64,000 nt of DNA from Limnohabitans sp. MMS-10A-192 (GTDB taxonomy: Bacteria; Pseudomonadota; Gammaproteobacteria; Burkholderiales; Burkholderiaceae_C), in contig NZ_NERX01000002.1 in the NCBI RefSeq assembly GCF_003063335.1, forward strand, positions 405,649 through 469,648, written 5' to 3'. Made by a program: the position numbers and the translations under genes. This document shows, piece after piece, positions 28,793 through 36,671 of the stretch. A model generated the notes under the pieces. The model was not told where the DNA came from. It did no database searches and was given only the letters and a program-made list of their open reading frames with translations. Position 1 is the first letter of the stretch; every line of letters begins with the position of its first letter.

Positions 28793-29599
28793 ATGAGTCA
28801 AATTCAAAACAACATCTGGGCCGCGCCCCGCCTGTCCATGCGCTGGTGGCCTGTGTTCCAGCGCAACTGGCTGGTCTGGAAAAAGCTGGCCATCCCCAGT
28901 TTGGTGGGCAACATCGCCGAGCCCCTCATGTGGCTGGTGGCCTTTGGCTACGGCTTGGGTTCGCTCGTCGGGCAGATTGAGTTGGGCGGCGAGAAGGTGC
29001 CCTACATCCTGTTCTTGGCCAGCGGCAGCATCTGCATGAGTGCCATGAACGCAGCGACCTTTGAGGCACTGTACTCGGCGTTCTCGCGCATGCATGTGCA
29101 AAAAACCTGGGACGGTATCATGAACGCCCCGGTGCGGCTGGACGATGTGGTGCTGGCCGAAATGCTGTGGGCCGCCTTCAAAGCGCTGTTCACCGTCACG
29201 GCCATTCTGGGTGTGATGATGGCCTTGGGCATCAGCCACAGCTGGAAGCTCTTGGTCGCCTGGCCCGTGCTGCTGGGCGTGGGCATCACCTTCAGCTGCA
29301 TGGCGCTGATCTTCAACGCACTGGCCAAGGGCTACGACTTTTTCACCTACTACTTCACCCTGTTCCTCACGCCCATGATGTTCCTCTCGGGCATCTTCTT
29401 TCCGCGTGAACAACTGCCCGCGTTTGTGCGCGTGATCGCCGACTGGCTGCCGCTGTCGGTGGCCGTTGATTTGGTGCGGCCCCTCTTCATGGACCGCTGG
29501 CCAGAGCATCCAATGCGCAACGTGCTGGTGCTGGCCGTGTTTGCGGTGGTGTCGTTCTGGATCGCGTTGGCGTTGACGCGCAAGCGCTTCAGGAGCTGA
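28793..29599 (+). CDS. ABC-2 type permease (NodJ-like)
   Basis: Membrane partner of the preceding ATPase. 268 residues, six hydrophobic segments including WLVAFGYGLGSLV, ILFLASGSICMSAMNAATFEALY and LFLTPMMFLSGIFFP, which are characteristic of NodJ/DrrB-type permeases. ATG 28793 lies just after the ATPase stop; an alternative TTG two codons upstream is less likely. A 7-bp hairpin TGGGGGC/GCCCCCA lies at 29616-29644 downstream, without a T-run. Confidence 0.9.
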   Translation: MSQIQNNIWAAPRLSMRWWPVFQRNWLVWKKLAIPSLVGNIAEPLMWLVAFGYGLGSLVGQIELGGEKVPYILFLASGSICMSAMNAATFEALYSAFSRMHVQKTWDGIMNAPVRLDDVVLAEMLWAAFKALFTVTAILGVMMALGISHSWKLLVAWPVLLGVGITFSCMALIFNALAKGYDFFTYYFTLFLTPMMFLSGIFFPREQLPAFVRVIADWLPLSVAVDLVRPLFMDRWPEHPMRNVLVLAVFAVVSFWIALALTRKRFRS

Positions 29600-29698
29600 A
29601 CCTCATCCTTCACAGTGGGGGCATGTGTCAGCAATTCGCCCCCATCCACCCGCTAAGATCGTTCTTTTATTTCCATCACACACTTTCAAGGATTGAGC

Positions 29699-30547
29699 AT
29701 GAGCATCCAGACCGTAGGCATCATTGGCGCAGGCACCATGGGCAATGGCATCGCACAGGCGTGCGCGGTGTCGGGCATCCCGGTGGTGATGGTTGATATC
29801 TCTGAAGCGGCCGTGGCCAAAGGCATTGCCACCGTCTCGGGCAGCCTGGACCGTCTGGTCAAGAAAGAAAAAATCAGCGAAGCCGACAAGGCCAAGGCTT
29901 TGGCGCTGATCAAGGGCAGCACTTCTTATGAAGACCTCAAGGCCACGCAGCTGGTCATCGAGGCCGCCACCGAAAACCAGGACCTCAAGGTCAAGATCTT
30001 GAAGCAACTCGACGGCATGCTGCCGGCCGAGGTCATCATCGCATCCAACACCTCGTCGATCTCGATCACCCAACTGGCCGCCGCCACGCAGCGCGCTGAC
30101 CGCTTCATCGGCATGCACTTCTTCAACCCCGTGCCCATGATGGCGCTGGTGGAAATCATCCGTGGCCTGCAGACCAGCGACGCCACGCACGACGCCGTGC
30201 ACGCCCTGGCCACCGCTTTGGGCAAGACCCCGATCACCGTCAAGAACGCCCCCGGCTTTGTCGTCAATCGCATCTTGGTGCCCATGATCAACGAAGCGCT
30301 GTTTGTGCTGTCCGAAGGGCTGGCCACAGCCGAAGACATCGATGCCGGCATGAAGCTCGGCTGCAACCAACCGATTGGCCCGCTGGCGCTGGCCGACATG
30401 ATCGGTCTGGACGTGTGCCTGGCCGTGATGGAGGTCTACCTCAAGGAGTTCGGCGACAGCAAGTACCGCCCATGCCCGCTGCTCAAAGAAATGGTCGCTG
30501 CAGGCCGTTTGGGCCGCAAGACCGGTCAGGGCGTTTACACCTACTGA
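29699..30547 (+). CDS. 3-hydroxybutyryl-CoA dehydrogenase
   Basis: NAD-dependent 3-hydroxyacyl-CoA dehydrogenase, 282 residues. The Rossmann motif VGIIGAGTMGNGIAQACA opens the protein; the catalytic His lies in MHFFNPVP, followed by the C-terminal domain with VNRILVPMINEALFV. Likely acts on 3-hydroxybutyryl-CoA in butyrate/poly-hydroxybutyrate or aromatic degradation. ATG 29699 follows CAAGGATTGAGC. A second enzyme of this pathway family, a crotonase, lies 9 kb downstream past the BMC genes; a functional connection is possible but not shown. Confidence 0.93.
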   Translation: MSIQTVGIIGAGTMGNGIAQACAVSGIPVVMVDISEAAVAKGIATVSGSLDRLVKKEKISEADKAKALALIKGSTSYEDLKATQLVIEAATENQDLKVKILKQLDGMLPAEVIIASNTSSISITQLAAATQRADRFIGMHFFNPVPMMALVEIIRGLQTSDATHDAVHALATALGKTPITVKNAPGFVVNRILVPMINEALFVLSEGLATAEDIDAGMKLGCNQPIGPLALADMIGLDVCLAVMEVYLKEFGDSKYRPCPLLKEMVAAGRLGRKTGQGVYTY

Positions 30548-30585
30548 TCAGGTGACCGTGTAAGCCTTGCGGCTTGCACGGCAGC

Positions 30586-31320
30586 TCAGTCTTCGCGGCT
30601 GGGGGTGCGCAACAGCACGATGTTTCGGTAGCCCAGGCGAATCAGACCTTGGTCCTGGAACTGCCGAAGCTGCTGGTTGACCCTTTGGCGCGAAGCCATC
30701 GCCGCTTGCGCCAGATCAGACTGGCTCACGCGCAGCATCACGCCATCGGGTACGGCAACGCTGTTGAATTTGGCGATGCGCTCCAGAGTGGCCCACACGC
30801 GTTGCTCCAGGCTGTGCATGCCTTGGTCGGCCAGGGTGTCGAAGAGTTGGTTGATGCGCAAGCCCAAGATGCGCAGCAGGTCCACGGCCACGGCCGGATC
30901 TCGGTTGATCAAGTCAATCAAACGGGGCCGTTCGATGTGCAGCACCTGGGTGGTGCCCACAGCCACCAAGTCAGCGGGGTAGGTGGTTTCGGCAAACACC
31001 GAACTCAATCCTGAAATTTCGCCGGGCAGCATCCAGCGCAGCAATTGCTCTTCGCCTTCGGGTGTGGTCACGCTCACACGCAAGCGCCCTTTGACCAGCA
31101 GCAAGGCGGTCGATGTGGCCTGACCTCTGCACAACACCACCTGACCTTCTTGCCAGTGGCGCAGCACGCCCACGCTGTGCAGCGCTTTGGCCGAGCGCGC
31201 CGTGAGGGCAGAGTTCTCGGCCCACACCTTGGTGAACACATCCGCATCCAGCGATTTGTAGACCGGCGCGCGCAAGGCCTTGCGTGTGTGTTTGTAGCTT
31301 GGCGTAGGGAGCTGCGGCAT
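30586..31320 (-). CDS. Crp/Fnr-family transcription regulator
   Basis: 244 residues. The cyclic-nucleotide-type effector domain spans about 45-150 (e.g. GQATSTALLLVKGRLRVS and LPGEISGLSSVFA), followed by a dimerisation helix and a winged helix-turn-helix at about 197-235 (VSQSDLAQAAMASRQRVNQQL). It has no FNR-type cysteine cluster, so it is not an obvious oxygen sensor; only Cys64 is present. It is divergent from the ABC/TauD/BMC genes across a 147-base space, which makes it the best candidate for their regulator. The effector is unknown. Confidence 0.88.
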   Translation of the reverse strand: MPQLPTPSYKHTRKALRAPVYKSLDADVFTKVWAENSALTARSAKALHSVGVLRHWQEGQVVLCRGQATSTALLLVKGRLRVSVTTPEGEEQLLRWMLPGEISGLSSVFAETTYPADLVAVGTTQVLHIERPRLIDLINRDPAVAVDLLRILGLRINQLFDTLADQGMHSLEQRVWATLERIAKFNSVAVPDGVMLRVSQSDLAQAAMASRQRVNQQLRQFQDQGLIRLGYRNIVLLRTPSRED

Positions 31321-31433
31321 GTTGTCTTCCGTCGAGTTAGGGCTTGTTCTTTGAGTGCTTTCCCCTAAATTGTCACCTCAGAAACAATTTGCCGTTGCCC
31401 TGCACCATCAAATAGGCCCTGCCGAGCTTGACG

Positions 31434-31446
31434 GTGATCAAGTCAC
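31434..31446. promoter_or_regulatory. candidate operator for the Crp/Fnr-type regulator
   Basis: GTGA (31434-31437) and TCAC (31443-31446) form a palindrome separated by five bases, 21 bases before the substrate-binding-protein ATG. The half-sites are those of the Crp family, but spacing is five, not the usual six. No clear -35/-10 pair was found in this gap. Confidence 0.25.
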
Positions 31447-31467
31447 AGACCCAACAACGGAGACGAC

Positions 31468-32472
31468 ATGAAATTTTCTGCCCCTGCATTTCTGCGCACC
31501 ACACTCGGTGCCATCGCTCTGACCCTGAGCGCCAACGCCATGGCGCAAACCCAGACCCTGCGCATCCAGGACTATCCGGGTCTGGGCAACATGATTGTTC
31601 GTGTGGCTGCAGCCAACGGCTATTGCGAAAAGAACGGTCTCAAGTGCGAACTCAAAACCATCCCCGCGGGTCCTTTGGGCATCCAGACCCTGATGGCTGG
31701 CGACATTGACGTCGCGTTTGGCCCTTCGGAAGTGGTGATTCAGGCCGCCAACAAAGGGGCTGACCTCAAGATCATCGGCAACGCCGCACGCGACAACATC
31801 TTCTTTTTGATGGCTGGTGCCCACACCGAGACGCCCAACGCCGCCAAAGGCTACCCCGCCGTGATGGCCGACCTCAAGGGCAAGAAGATTGGTGTGACGG
31901 CCCGCGGCTCCGGCGCTGAATTCCAGTTGCTCGACCTCCTCAAGGGCGCGGGCCTGTCGGGCGCTGATGTGACCATCGTGCCCGTGGGCGCGCCCAACAC
32001 CGCCTTGCCTGCCATTGCCAACAAGCAAATTGACGCCGTGATGCTGTTTGCCCCCATGGACGGTTTTTGCGCCGCCATGAAAGTGTGCCGCGTGATTGTG
32101 GACCCCCGCAAAGGCGAAGGCCCCAAAGAGATCACGCAGCTCAACGGTGCCTCTGGCCCGATGACGGTGCGGGGTGACTTTGCGCAAAAGAACAGCGCCA
32201 CGCTGGACGCTTTTGCCAAAGCCATGCGCGAGTCCGAAGCCTTCATTCAGAACCCCGCCAACTTTGCGGCCGTGCTCAAGGTCATCAACGACACCTTCAA
32301 GATCGATGGCCCTGCGGGTGCAGCAGCGGTCGAAGCCTCGTTGCGCAACTCGATTGGGGGTTCCAAATTCTCACTGGACCCCAAAGCCTTGCAGCACGCG
32401 GCCGACTACTTGTTCAACACCAAGCAGATCGACAAGAACTTTGACACCAGCAAGATCTTGCAACTGCGCTGA
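31468..32472 (+). CDS. ABC transporter substrate-binding protein (SsuA/TauA/NMT1-like)
   Basis: Periplasmic binding protein of 334 residues with a Sec signal peptide (about 1-26, cleavage after AMA) followed by TLRIQDYPGLGNMIVRVAAA. The SsuA/TauA/NMT1-type fold is suggested by AGDIDVAFGPSEVVIQAA and GKKIGVTARGSGAEFQLLDLLKGAGL. Its substrate is unknown. It is first in an apparent operon whose order (binding protein, ATPase, permease, TauD-like dioxygenase) is that of tauABCD. The gene may deliver the dioxygenase substrate to the compartment genes downstream. Nitrate, sulfonate and thiamine precursors are all possibilities for the family. Confidence 0.88.
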   Translation: MKFSAPAFLRTTLGAIALTLSANAMAQTQTLRIQDYPGLGNMIVRVAAANGYCEKNGLKCELKTIPAGPLGIQTLMAGDIDVAFGPSEVVIQAANKGADLKIIGNAARDNIFFLMAGAHTETPNAAKGYPAVMADLKGKKIGVTARGSGAEFQLLDLLKGAGLSGADVTIVPVGAPNTALPAIANKQIDAVMLFAPMDGFCAAMKVCRVIVDPRKGEGPKEITQLNGASGPMTVRGDFAQKNSATLDAFAKAMRESEAFIQNPANFAAVLKVINDTFKIDGPAGAAAVEASLRNSIGGSKFSLDPKALQHAADYLFNTKQIDKNFDTSKILQLR

Positions 32473-32500
32473 TCGCTGCACGACCTGACCCCCTGATTGC

Positions 32501-33301
32501 ATGAGCGGAGCACCTGAATTGAGCGCAACGTCCCTGGCCATCGCTGCCGATGGCGTGCACCTGAGCTTTGACGGCACCAACCAGGTGTTGTCCGATGTCT
32601 CGCTGCACGTTCGGCAAGGCGAGTTTGTCTCCCTGGTGGGCCCCAGCGGCTGTGGCAAAACCACGTTGCTGAACCTGGCCGCCGGGCTGGTGCCGCACAC
32701 CGGCAAGGGCAGCTTGCAAGTGGGTGGCCAAGCGCCGCGTCAGGGCAACCCGCAAGTCGGCTACATGCTGGCCCGCGACAGCCTGATGCCCTGGAAAACC
32801 GCTTTGGGCAACGCCATGTTTGGCATGGAAGTGCGCGGCGTGCCGCGTGTCCAGGCGCAAGAACGTGCCCAAGCCATGTTGCAAGAAGTGGGTCTGGCCG
32901 GTTTTGAGAATGCCTTGCCCAAGGCCTTGTCGCACGGCATGCGCCAGCGCGTGGCCCTGGCGCGCACCTTTGCCATGGGCTCGCCGCTCTTGTTGATGGA
33001 CGAGCCTTTTGGCGCGCTGGATGCGCAAACCAAATTGCAACTCGAAGACCTGTTGCTGCGCCTGTGCCAGCAACACAAGCAGTCGGTGTTGTTCGTCACG
33101 CACGACCTGTCCGAAGCGGTGGCCGTGTCCGACCGTGTGGTCGTCATGACTTCGCGCCCCGGTCGCATCGTGGCCGACATCACCATCGATCTGCCCCGCC
33201 CGCGCTCCATTCGCGAGCTGCAAAAAGACCCCCATTTCCACGAGCTGTATGCGCAGCTGTGGTCGCACCTCGAATCTGGCTGGAGCAAACATGAAGGCTG
33301 A
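32501..33301 (+). CDS. ABC transporter ATP-binding protein (TauB/SsuB-like)
   Basis: 266 residues. Walker A GPSGCGKTT at 47-55, Walker B LLLMDEPFGALD around 163-174. Two departures from the consensus are visible: the Q-loop position reads YMLARDSLMPWKT, with Ala91 where a Gln is usual, and the signature reads LSHGMRQR (143-150) rather than LSGGMRQR. I have the impression that both occur in a subset of this family, so I would not call it non-functional. Its last 11 bases overlap the permease ATG, indicating translational coupling. Confidence 0.9.
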   Translation: MSGAPELSATSLAIAADGVHLSFDGTNQVLSDVSLHVRQGEFVSLVGPSGCGKTTLLNLAAGLVPHTGKGSLQVGGQAPRQGNPQVGYMLARDSLMPWKTALGNAMFGMEVRGVPRVQAQERAQAMLQEVGLAGFENALPKALSHGMRQRVALARTFAMGSPLLLMDEPFGALDAQTKLQLEDLLLRLCQQHKQSVLFVTHDLSEAVAVSDRVVVMTSRPGRIVADITIDLPRPRSIRELQKDPHFHELYAQLWSHLESGWSKHEG

Positions 33302-34046
33302 CACACTGCGCTGGGGCGGTGCCCACATCGTGTTCATCGCCGTCTTGTTGGCGCTGGGCGAGTGGCTCACCGTCAACCGCTGGCTCGACCCGACCTTTGT
33401 CGGTCAGCCCAGCGGCGTCATCCAATTTCTCTGGAACAACATCGCCACCGGCAAGCTCTGGACCGACCTGGGCTGGACCATGGCGGGCACGCTGATTTCG
33501 TTTGCCCTGGGCAGCTCGGCGGCCATGGCCGTGGGCCTGCTGTTTGTGGCCTTCCCCAAGGTCGAGAAATTCCTCGACCCCTACCTCAACGCCATGAACG
33601 TGATGCCCCGCATCGCCTTGGCCCCGCTGTTCATCTTGTGGTTTGGCTTGGGCCTGGGCTCCAAGATCGCCGTGGGTTGCAGCCTGACGTTTTTCATCGT
33701 GTTGTCGAGCACGGTGGCCGGCATTCGCGGCGTGAGCCAGGACCACGTCACGCTGTGCAAAACCCTGGGGGCCAGCGCCGTGACCACTTTCTTCCAAGTC
33801 ACCTTGCCAGGCGCTGTGCCGGTGATCTTCTCGGGTCTGCGCCTGGGTCTGATCTACGCCATGTTGGGCGTGATCGGTGCCGAGATCATCGCGTCCGAAA
33901 AAGGCCTGGGCCAGTCGCTGGCCTACCTGGGCTCCACCTTTGAAGTCAATGGCGTGATGGCGCTGCTGCTGGTGCTGGCCCTGCTGGGCGTTGCCGTGGT
34001 GCGCACCATGACCTGGCTCGAAAAACGTTTGCTGCACTGGCAATGA
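33291..34046 (+). CDS. ABC transporter permease (TauC/SsuC-like)
   Basis: 251-residue membrane subunit with about six helices. The BPD-transp-1 signature is recognisable around AGIRGVSQDHVTLCKTLGASAVTTFFQVTLPGAVP; the EAA loop follows. I choose ATG 33291 (MKADTLRWGGAHIVF), which overlaps the ATPase stop; a longer upstream frame is a shadow within the ATPase gene. It works with the two preceding genes to import an unidentified, probably anionic, substrate. Confidence 0.88.
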   Translation: MKADTLRWGGAHIVFIAVLLALGEWLTVNRWLDPTFVGQPSGVIQFLWNNIATGKLWTDLGWTMAGTLISFALGSSAAMAVGLLFVAFPKVEKFLDPYLNAMNVMPRIALAPLFILWFGLGLGSKIAVGCSLTFFIVLSSTVAGIRGVSQDHVTLCKTLGASAVTTFFQVTLPGAVPVIFSGLRLGLIYAMLGVIGAEIIASEKGLGQSLAYLGSTFEVNGVMALLLVLALLGVAVVRTMTWLEKRLLHWQ

Positions 34047-34081
34047 GCCGGGCTGTTTTGACACATCAAGGAGAACAAAAA

Positions 34082-35134
34082 ATGAAATTCCGTCACATCC
34101 AAGTCGACCCCATGACGCCCACCATCGGCGGCATGATCAGCGGCGTTGACCTGAATAACACCCGCTCGGAAGACGTTTACGAAGAAATCAAGCAAGCGCT
34201 GTGGCAATACGGCGTGGTGTTCTTCCGCAAGCAGGCCTTGAAGCCCGAGGCCTACATCCGCCTGGGTGCAAATTTCGGTGAGATGGAGCAGCACGAGTTC
34301 TTTCCGCACATCGAAGGCCATCCGCAAATCCAGCTGATCTCCAACCAAGGCCACGAAGCCCCCGAGACCGACCGCTGGCACACCGACGTGACCTTCCGCA
34401 AGAAGCCCAACATGGTCTCGATCTTGCGCATCACCGACTTGCCCCCGTCGGGCGGCGACACGATGTGGATGCACGCGGGTGCTGCGTATGACGCGCTCAA
34501 CCCCGGCATGCAACAAATGCTGGAGGGCCTGCAGGCCGATCACGATTTGCCTTGGCACTTTCGCCGCATCAATGCCAACGAACGCCTGGCGCAACGGGCC
34601 TCGGCCAAGAGCGGCATGATGGTGCAGGCCAGCCAGCAAGAGTGCAAGATGATCGAGAACACGCCCACGGTGACGCACCCGGCCGTGATCACGCACCCCT
34701 ACAACGGCCGCAAGATTTTGTTCGTCAACTCGATCTGGACCAAGCGCCTGCTGGGCATGCACATGGACCTGTCCGAGGCGGTGCTCAACATGCTCTACGA
34801 ATGGGTGAAAAAGCCCGAATTCATGGTGCGCTTTCGCTGGGAAAAAGACTCGGTGGCCATGTGGGACAACTGCGCCACGCAGCACTACGCCGTGTTCGAC
34901 TACGCGCCGCACTACCGCGCAGGCCAGCGCATGACTTGCGGCAGCTTTGTGCCCACCTTGAACCCCGGTGCCGGTGCTGCGGCAGGCGGTCAGCCTTCGG
35001 TGATGCGCCAGCTGCTGGACACCACCCGCATGCAAGCGGCCAGCCCGCGTGAACAGCAAGCGGTGGAAGCCATCTTCAGCGCACTCGAAAGCGTGGACCT
35101 GAACGCGGTGGCCAACGCGGCTCAGCGACGTTGA
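34082..35134 (+). CDS. TauD/TfdA-like Fe(II)/2-oxoglutarate dioxygenase with C-terminal extension
   Basis: 350 residues; E. coli TauD is about 283. Iron ligands are visible: His100-x-Asp102 in RWHTDVTF and the distal His268 in WDNCATQHYAVFDY. Arg279 matches the 2-oxoglutarate-binding arginine and Arg283 the sulfonate-binding one (TauD R266/R270, from memory). His71 aligns with TauD His70, but TauD Tyr73 and Asn95 are Phe74 and Thr96, so the substrate may differ from taurine. After about residue 290 there is a Gly/Ala linker (about 294-304) and two helices, the last of them (about 321-346) amphipathic, unlike TauD and a possible encapsulation signal. It uses O2 and 2-oxoglutarate to hydroxylate a C-S or C-O adjacent carbon, giving an aldehyde. 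ATG 34082 has CAAGGAG upstream. Confidence 0.85.
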   Translation: MKFRHIQVDPMTPTIGGMISGVDLNNTRSEDVYEEIKQALWQYGVVFFRKQALKPEAYIRLGANFGEMEQHEFFPHIEGHPQIQLISNQGHEAPETDRWHTDVTFRKKPNMVSILRITDLPPSGGDTMWMHAGAAYDALNPGMQQMLEGLQADHDLPWHFRRINANERLAQRASAKSGMMVQASQQECKMIENTPTVTHPAVITHPYNGRKILFVNSIWTKRLLGMHMDLSEAVLNMLYEWVKKPEFMVRFRWEKDSVAMWDNCATQHYAVFDYAPHYRAGQRMTCGSFVPTLNPGAGAAAGGQPSVMRQLLDTTRMQAASPREQQAVEAIFSALESVDLNAVANAAQRR

Positions 35135-35153
35135 AACTGGGACGCACCCTTAC

Positions 35154-36662
35154 ATGAGTTCAATGAACCCCATCGATCTGGCCGACCACGACCTGGCTGC
35201 CTTGCAGGAGGCCCGCGACTTGCTGGGCCGTGCCCGGCAAGCGGCTGCTGAGCTGGCCCGCTGGACCCCCGAGCAGGCCAAGCAAGTGGCCAAGCAGGTG
35301 GCCGCCGCTTTGCTGCCGCGTGCCGAGTTTTATGCCGAGTGGGCCGTGCGCGAAAGCCGCATCGGCAAAGTCGCCGACAAGATCGCCAAGAACCAGATCG
35401 CCTGCACGCTGACGCCGACCGCTTGGGACAATGTGGCGCTGGGTGGTGTGCGCCGCAACGATGCGCTGCGCATCGTCGAGATCGGTCGCCCTGCGGGGGT
35501 GGTGGTGGGCTTGTCCAACTCCACCTCGCCGGTGGCCACCATCCTCTTCAAAACCATCATGTGCCTGATGACGCGCAACGCGCTGGTCATCTCGCCGCAC
35601 CCGGTGGCGCTGGGCTGCTGCACCGCCGTGACCAACGAGTTGCAAGCCGCCATTGAGGCCGCAGGCGGCCCTGCCCACGCGGTGCAAATTTTGACGCGCC
35701 CCACGGTGGAAGCCACGGGTGCCCTGATGCGCGACAGCCGCACCGACGTGATTTTGGCTACCGGTGGCACGCCCATGGTGCGCGCCGCCTACGGCTCGGG
35801 CAACCCCGCCATTGGCGTGGGCTCGGGCAATGTGCCGATTTATGTGGACGCCAGCGCCGACATCGAAGCGGCTGCGCAGACCATTGTGGCCGCCAAGAAC
35901 TTTGACCACGGCAGCCCTTGCTCGGCCCCTTCGGTGCTGATGCTGCACGCCAGCATCGCCGTGCAGATGCAGCAAGCGCTGGCCCGCCAGGGTGCGCATG
36001 TGTGCACCGAAGACGAGGCGCAGAAGATTCAAAACCACGCCTTTCCCGGTGGCAAGTTCAACGGCAAGGTGGTCGGCCGCCCAGCGCACGAAATTGCACA
36101 AGCTGCAGGCGTGCAGGTGCCGGTGGATTGCCTGGCGTTGGTCTGCCCCATCGCCCAGCCGCAAGCCGGCCATGTGCTGCTGAAAGAAAAACTCTCGCCG
36201 ATTTTGGGTTGCGTGGTGGTGCAGGACATCGACCAAGCCATTGGCGTGGCGCGCCTCATGCTGCAGCACAGCGGCGCGGGCCACACCTCGGGCATCCATT
36301 CGGCCAGCGCCGAGCAGGCCGTGGTCTGGGGCGCGGCCCTTGACTATTACCGCGTGGTCGTCAACGGCTCCACGGTGCACGACACCACCGGTGCCAACAC
36401 CGGCTTGCCCTACACCTTCACCATCGGCACGGGTTACGCGGGCAAAAGCTCGGTGGACTGCAACGTCGGCCCCGAGTTGCTGGTCAACTGGAAACGCGTG
36501 GCCTTTCCGCTGCCCGGTGGCTGGGCCGGGGCCATGGCTTCGGGCGCGGCCTCTGCGGCTGCTTCGGCCGGTGCCTCACCGTCTCAACTGTCCACCCTCA
36601 CGCCTGAACTCCAGGCCATGGTCCTGCGCATCGTGCAGGAAGAACTCGAACACCTTCGCTGA
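35154..36662 (+). CDS. acylating-type aldehyde dehydrogenase with C-terminal encapsulation peptide
   Basis: 502 residues of the EutE/PduP/AdhE/SauS group, which make acyl-CoA from aldehyde, CoA and NAD(P). The nucleophile is Cys256 in KNFDHGSPCSAPS; GGTPMVRAAYGSGNPAIGVG precedes it, as in acylating enzymes. The catalytic domain ends near 455. Then comes an Ala/Ser/Gly linker (about 457-480) and an amphipathic helix (about 482-500, TPELQAMVLRIVQEELEHL), the hallmark of a microcompartment encapsulation peptide. The order, 19 bases after the dioxygenase and 9 before a shell gene, supports this. Substrate unknown: sulfoacetaldehyde-type, glycolaldehyde-type or other small aldehydes are conceivable. 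ATG 35154; a second ATG at 35163 is possible. Confidence 0.87.
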   Translation: MSSMNPIDLADHDLAALQEARDLLGRARQAAAELARWTPEQAKQVAKQVAAALLPRAEFYAEWAVRESRIGKVADKIAKNQIACTLTPTAWDNVALGGVRRNDALRIVEIGRPAGVVVGLSNSTSPVATILFKTIMCLMTRNALVISPHPVALGCCTAVTNELQAAIEAAGGPAHAVQILTRPTVEATGALMRDSRTDVILATGGTPMVRAAYGSGNPAIGVGSGNVPIYVDASADIEAAAQTIVAAKNFDHGSPCSAPSVLMLHASIAVQMQQALARQGAHVCTEDEAQKIQNHAFPGGKFNGKVVGRPAHEIAQAAGVQVPVDCLALVCPIAQPQAGHVLLKEKLSPILGCVVVQDIDQAIGVARLMLQHSGAGHTSGIHSASAEQAVVWGAALDYYRVVVNGSTVHDTTGANTGLPYTFTIGTGYAGKSSVDCNVGPELLVNWKRVAFPLPGGWAGAMASGAASAAASAGASPSQLSTLTPELQAMVLRIVQEELEHLR

Positions 36663-36671
36663 AAGCCCTTC

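Noticed and set aside
27861..29599. Nodulation genes nodIJ
   Set aside because: The similarity is generic to ABC-2 exporters; no nod or symbiosis genes surround them.
30586..31320. FNR-type oxygen sensor
   Set aside because: No cysteine cluster; only one Cys. Kept as a generic Crp/Fnr-family protein.
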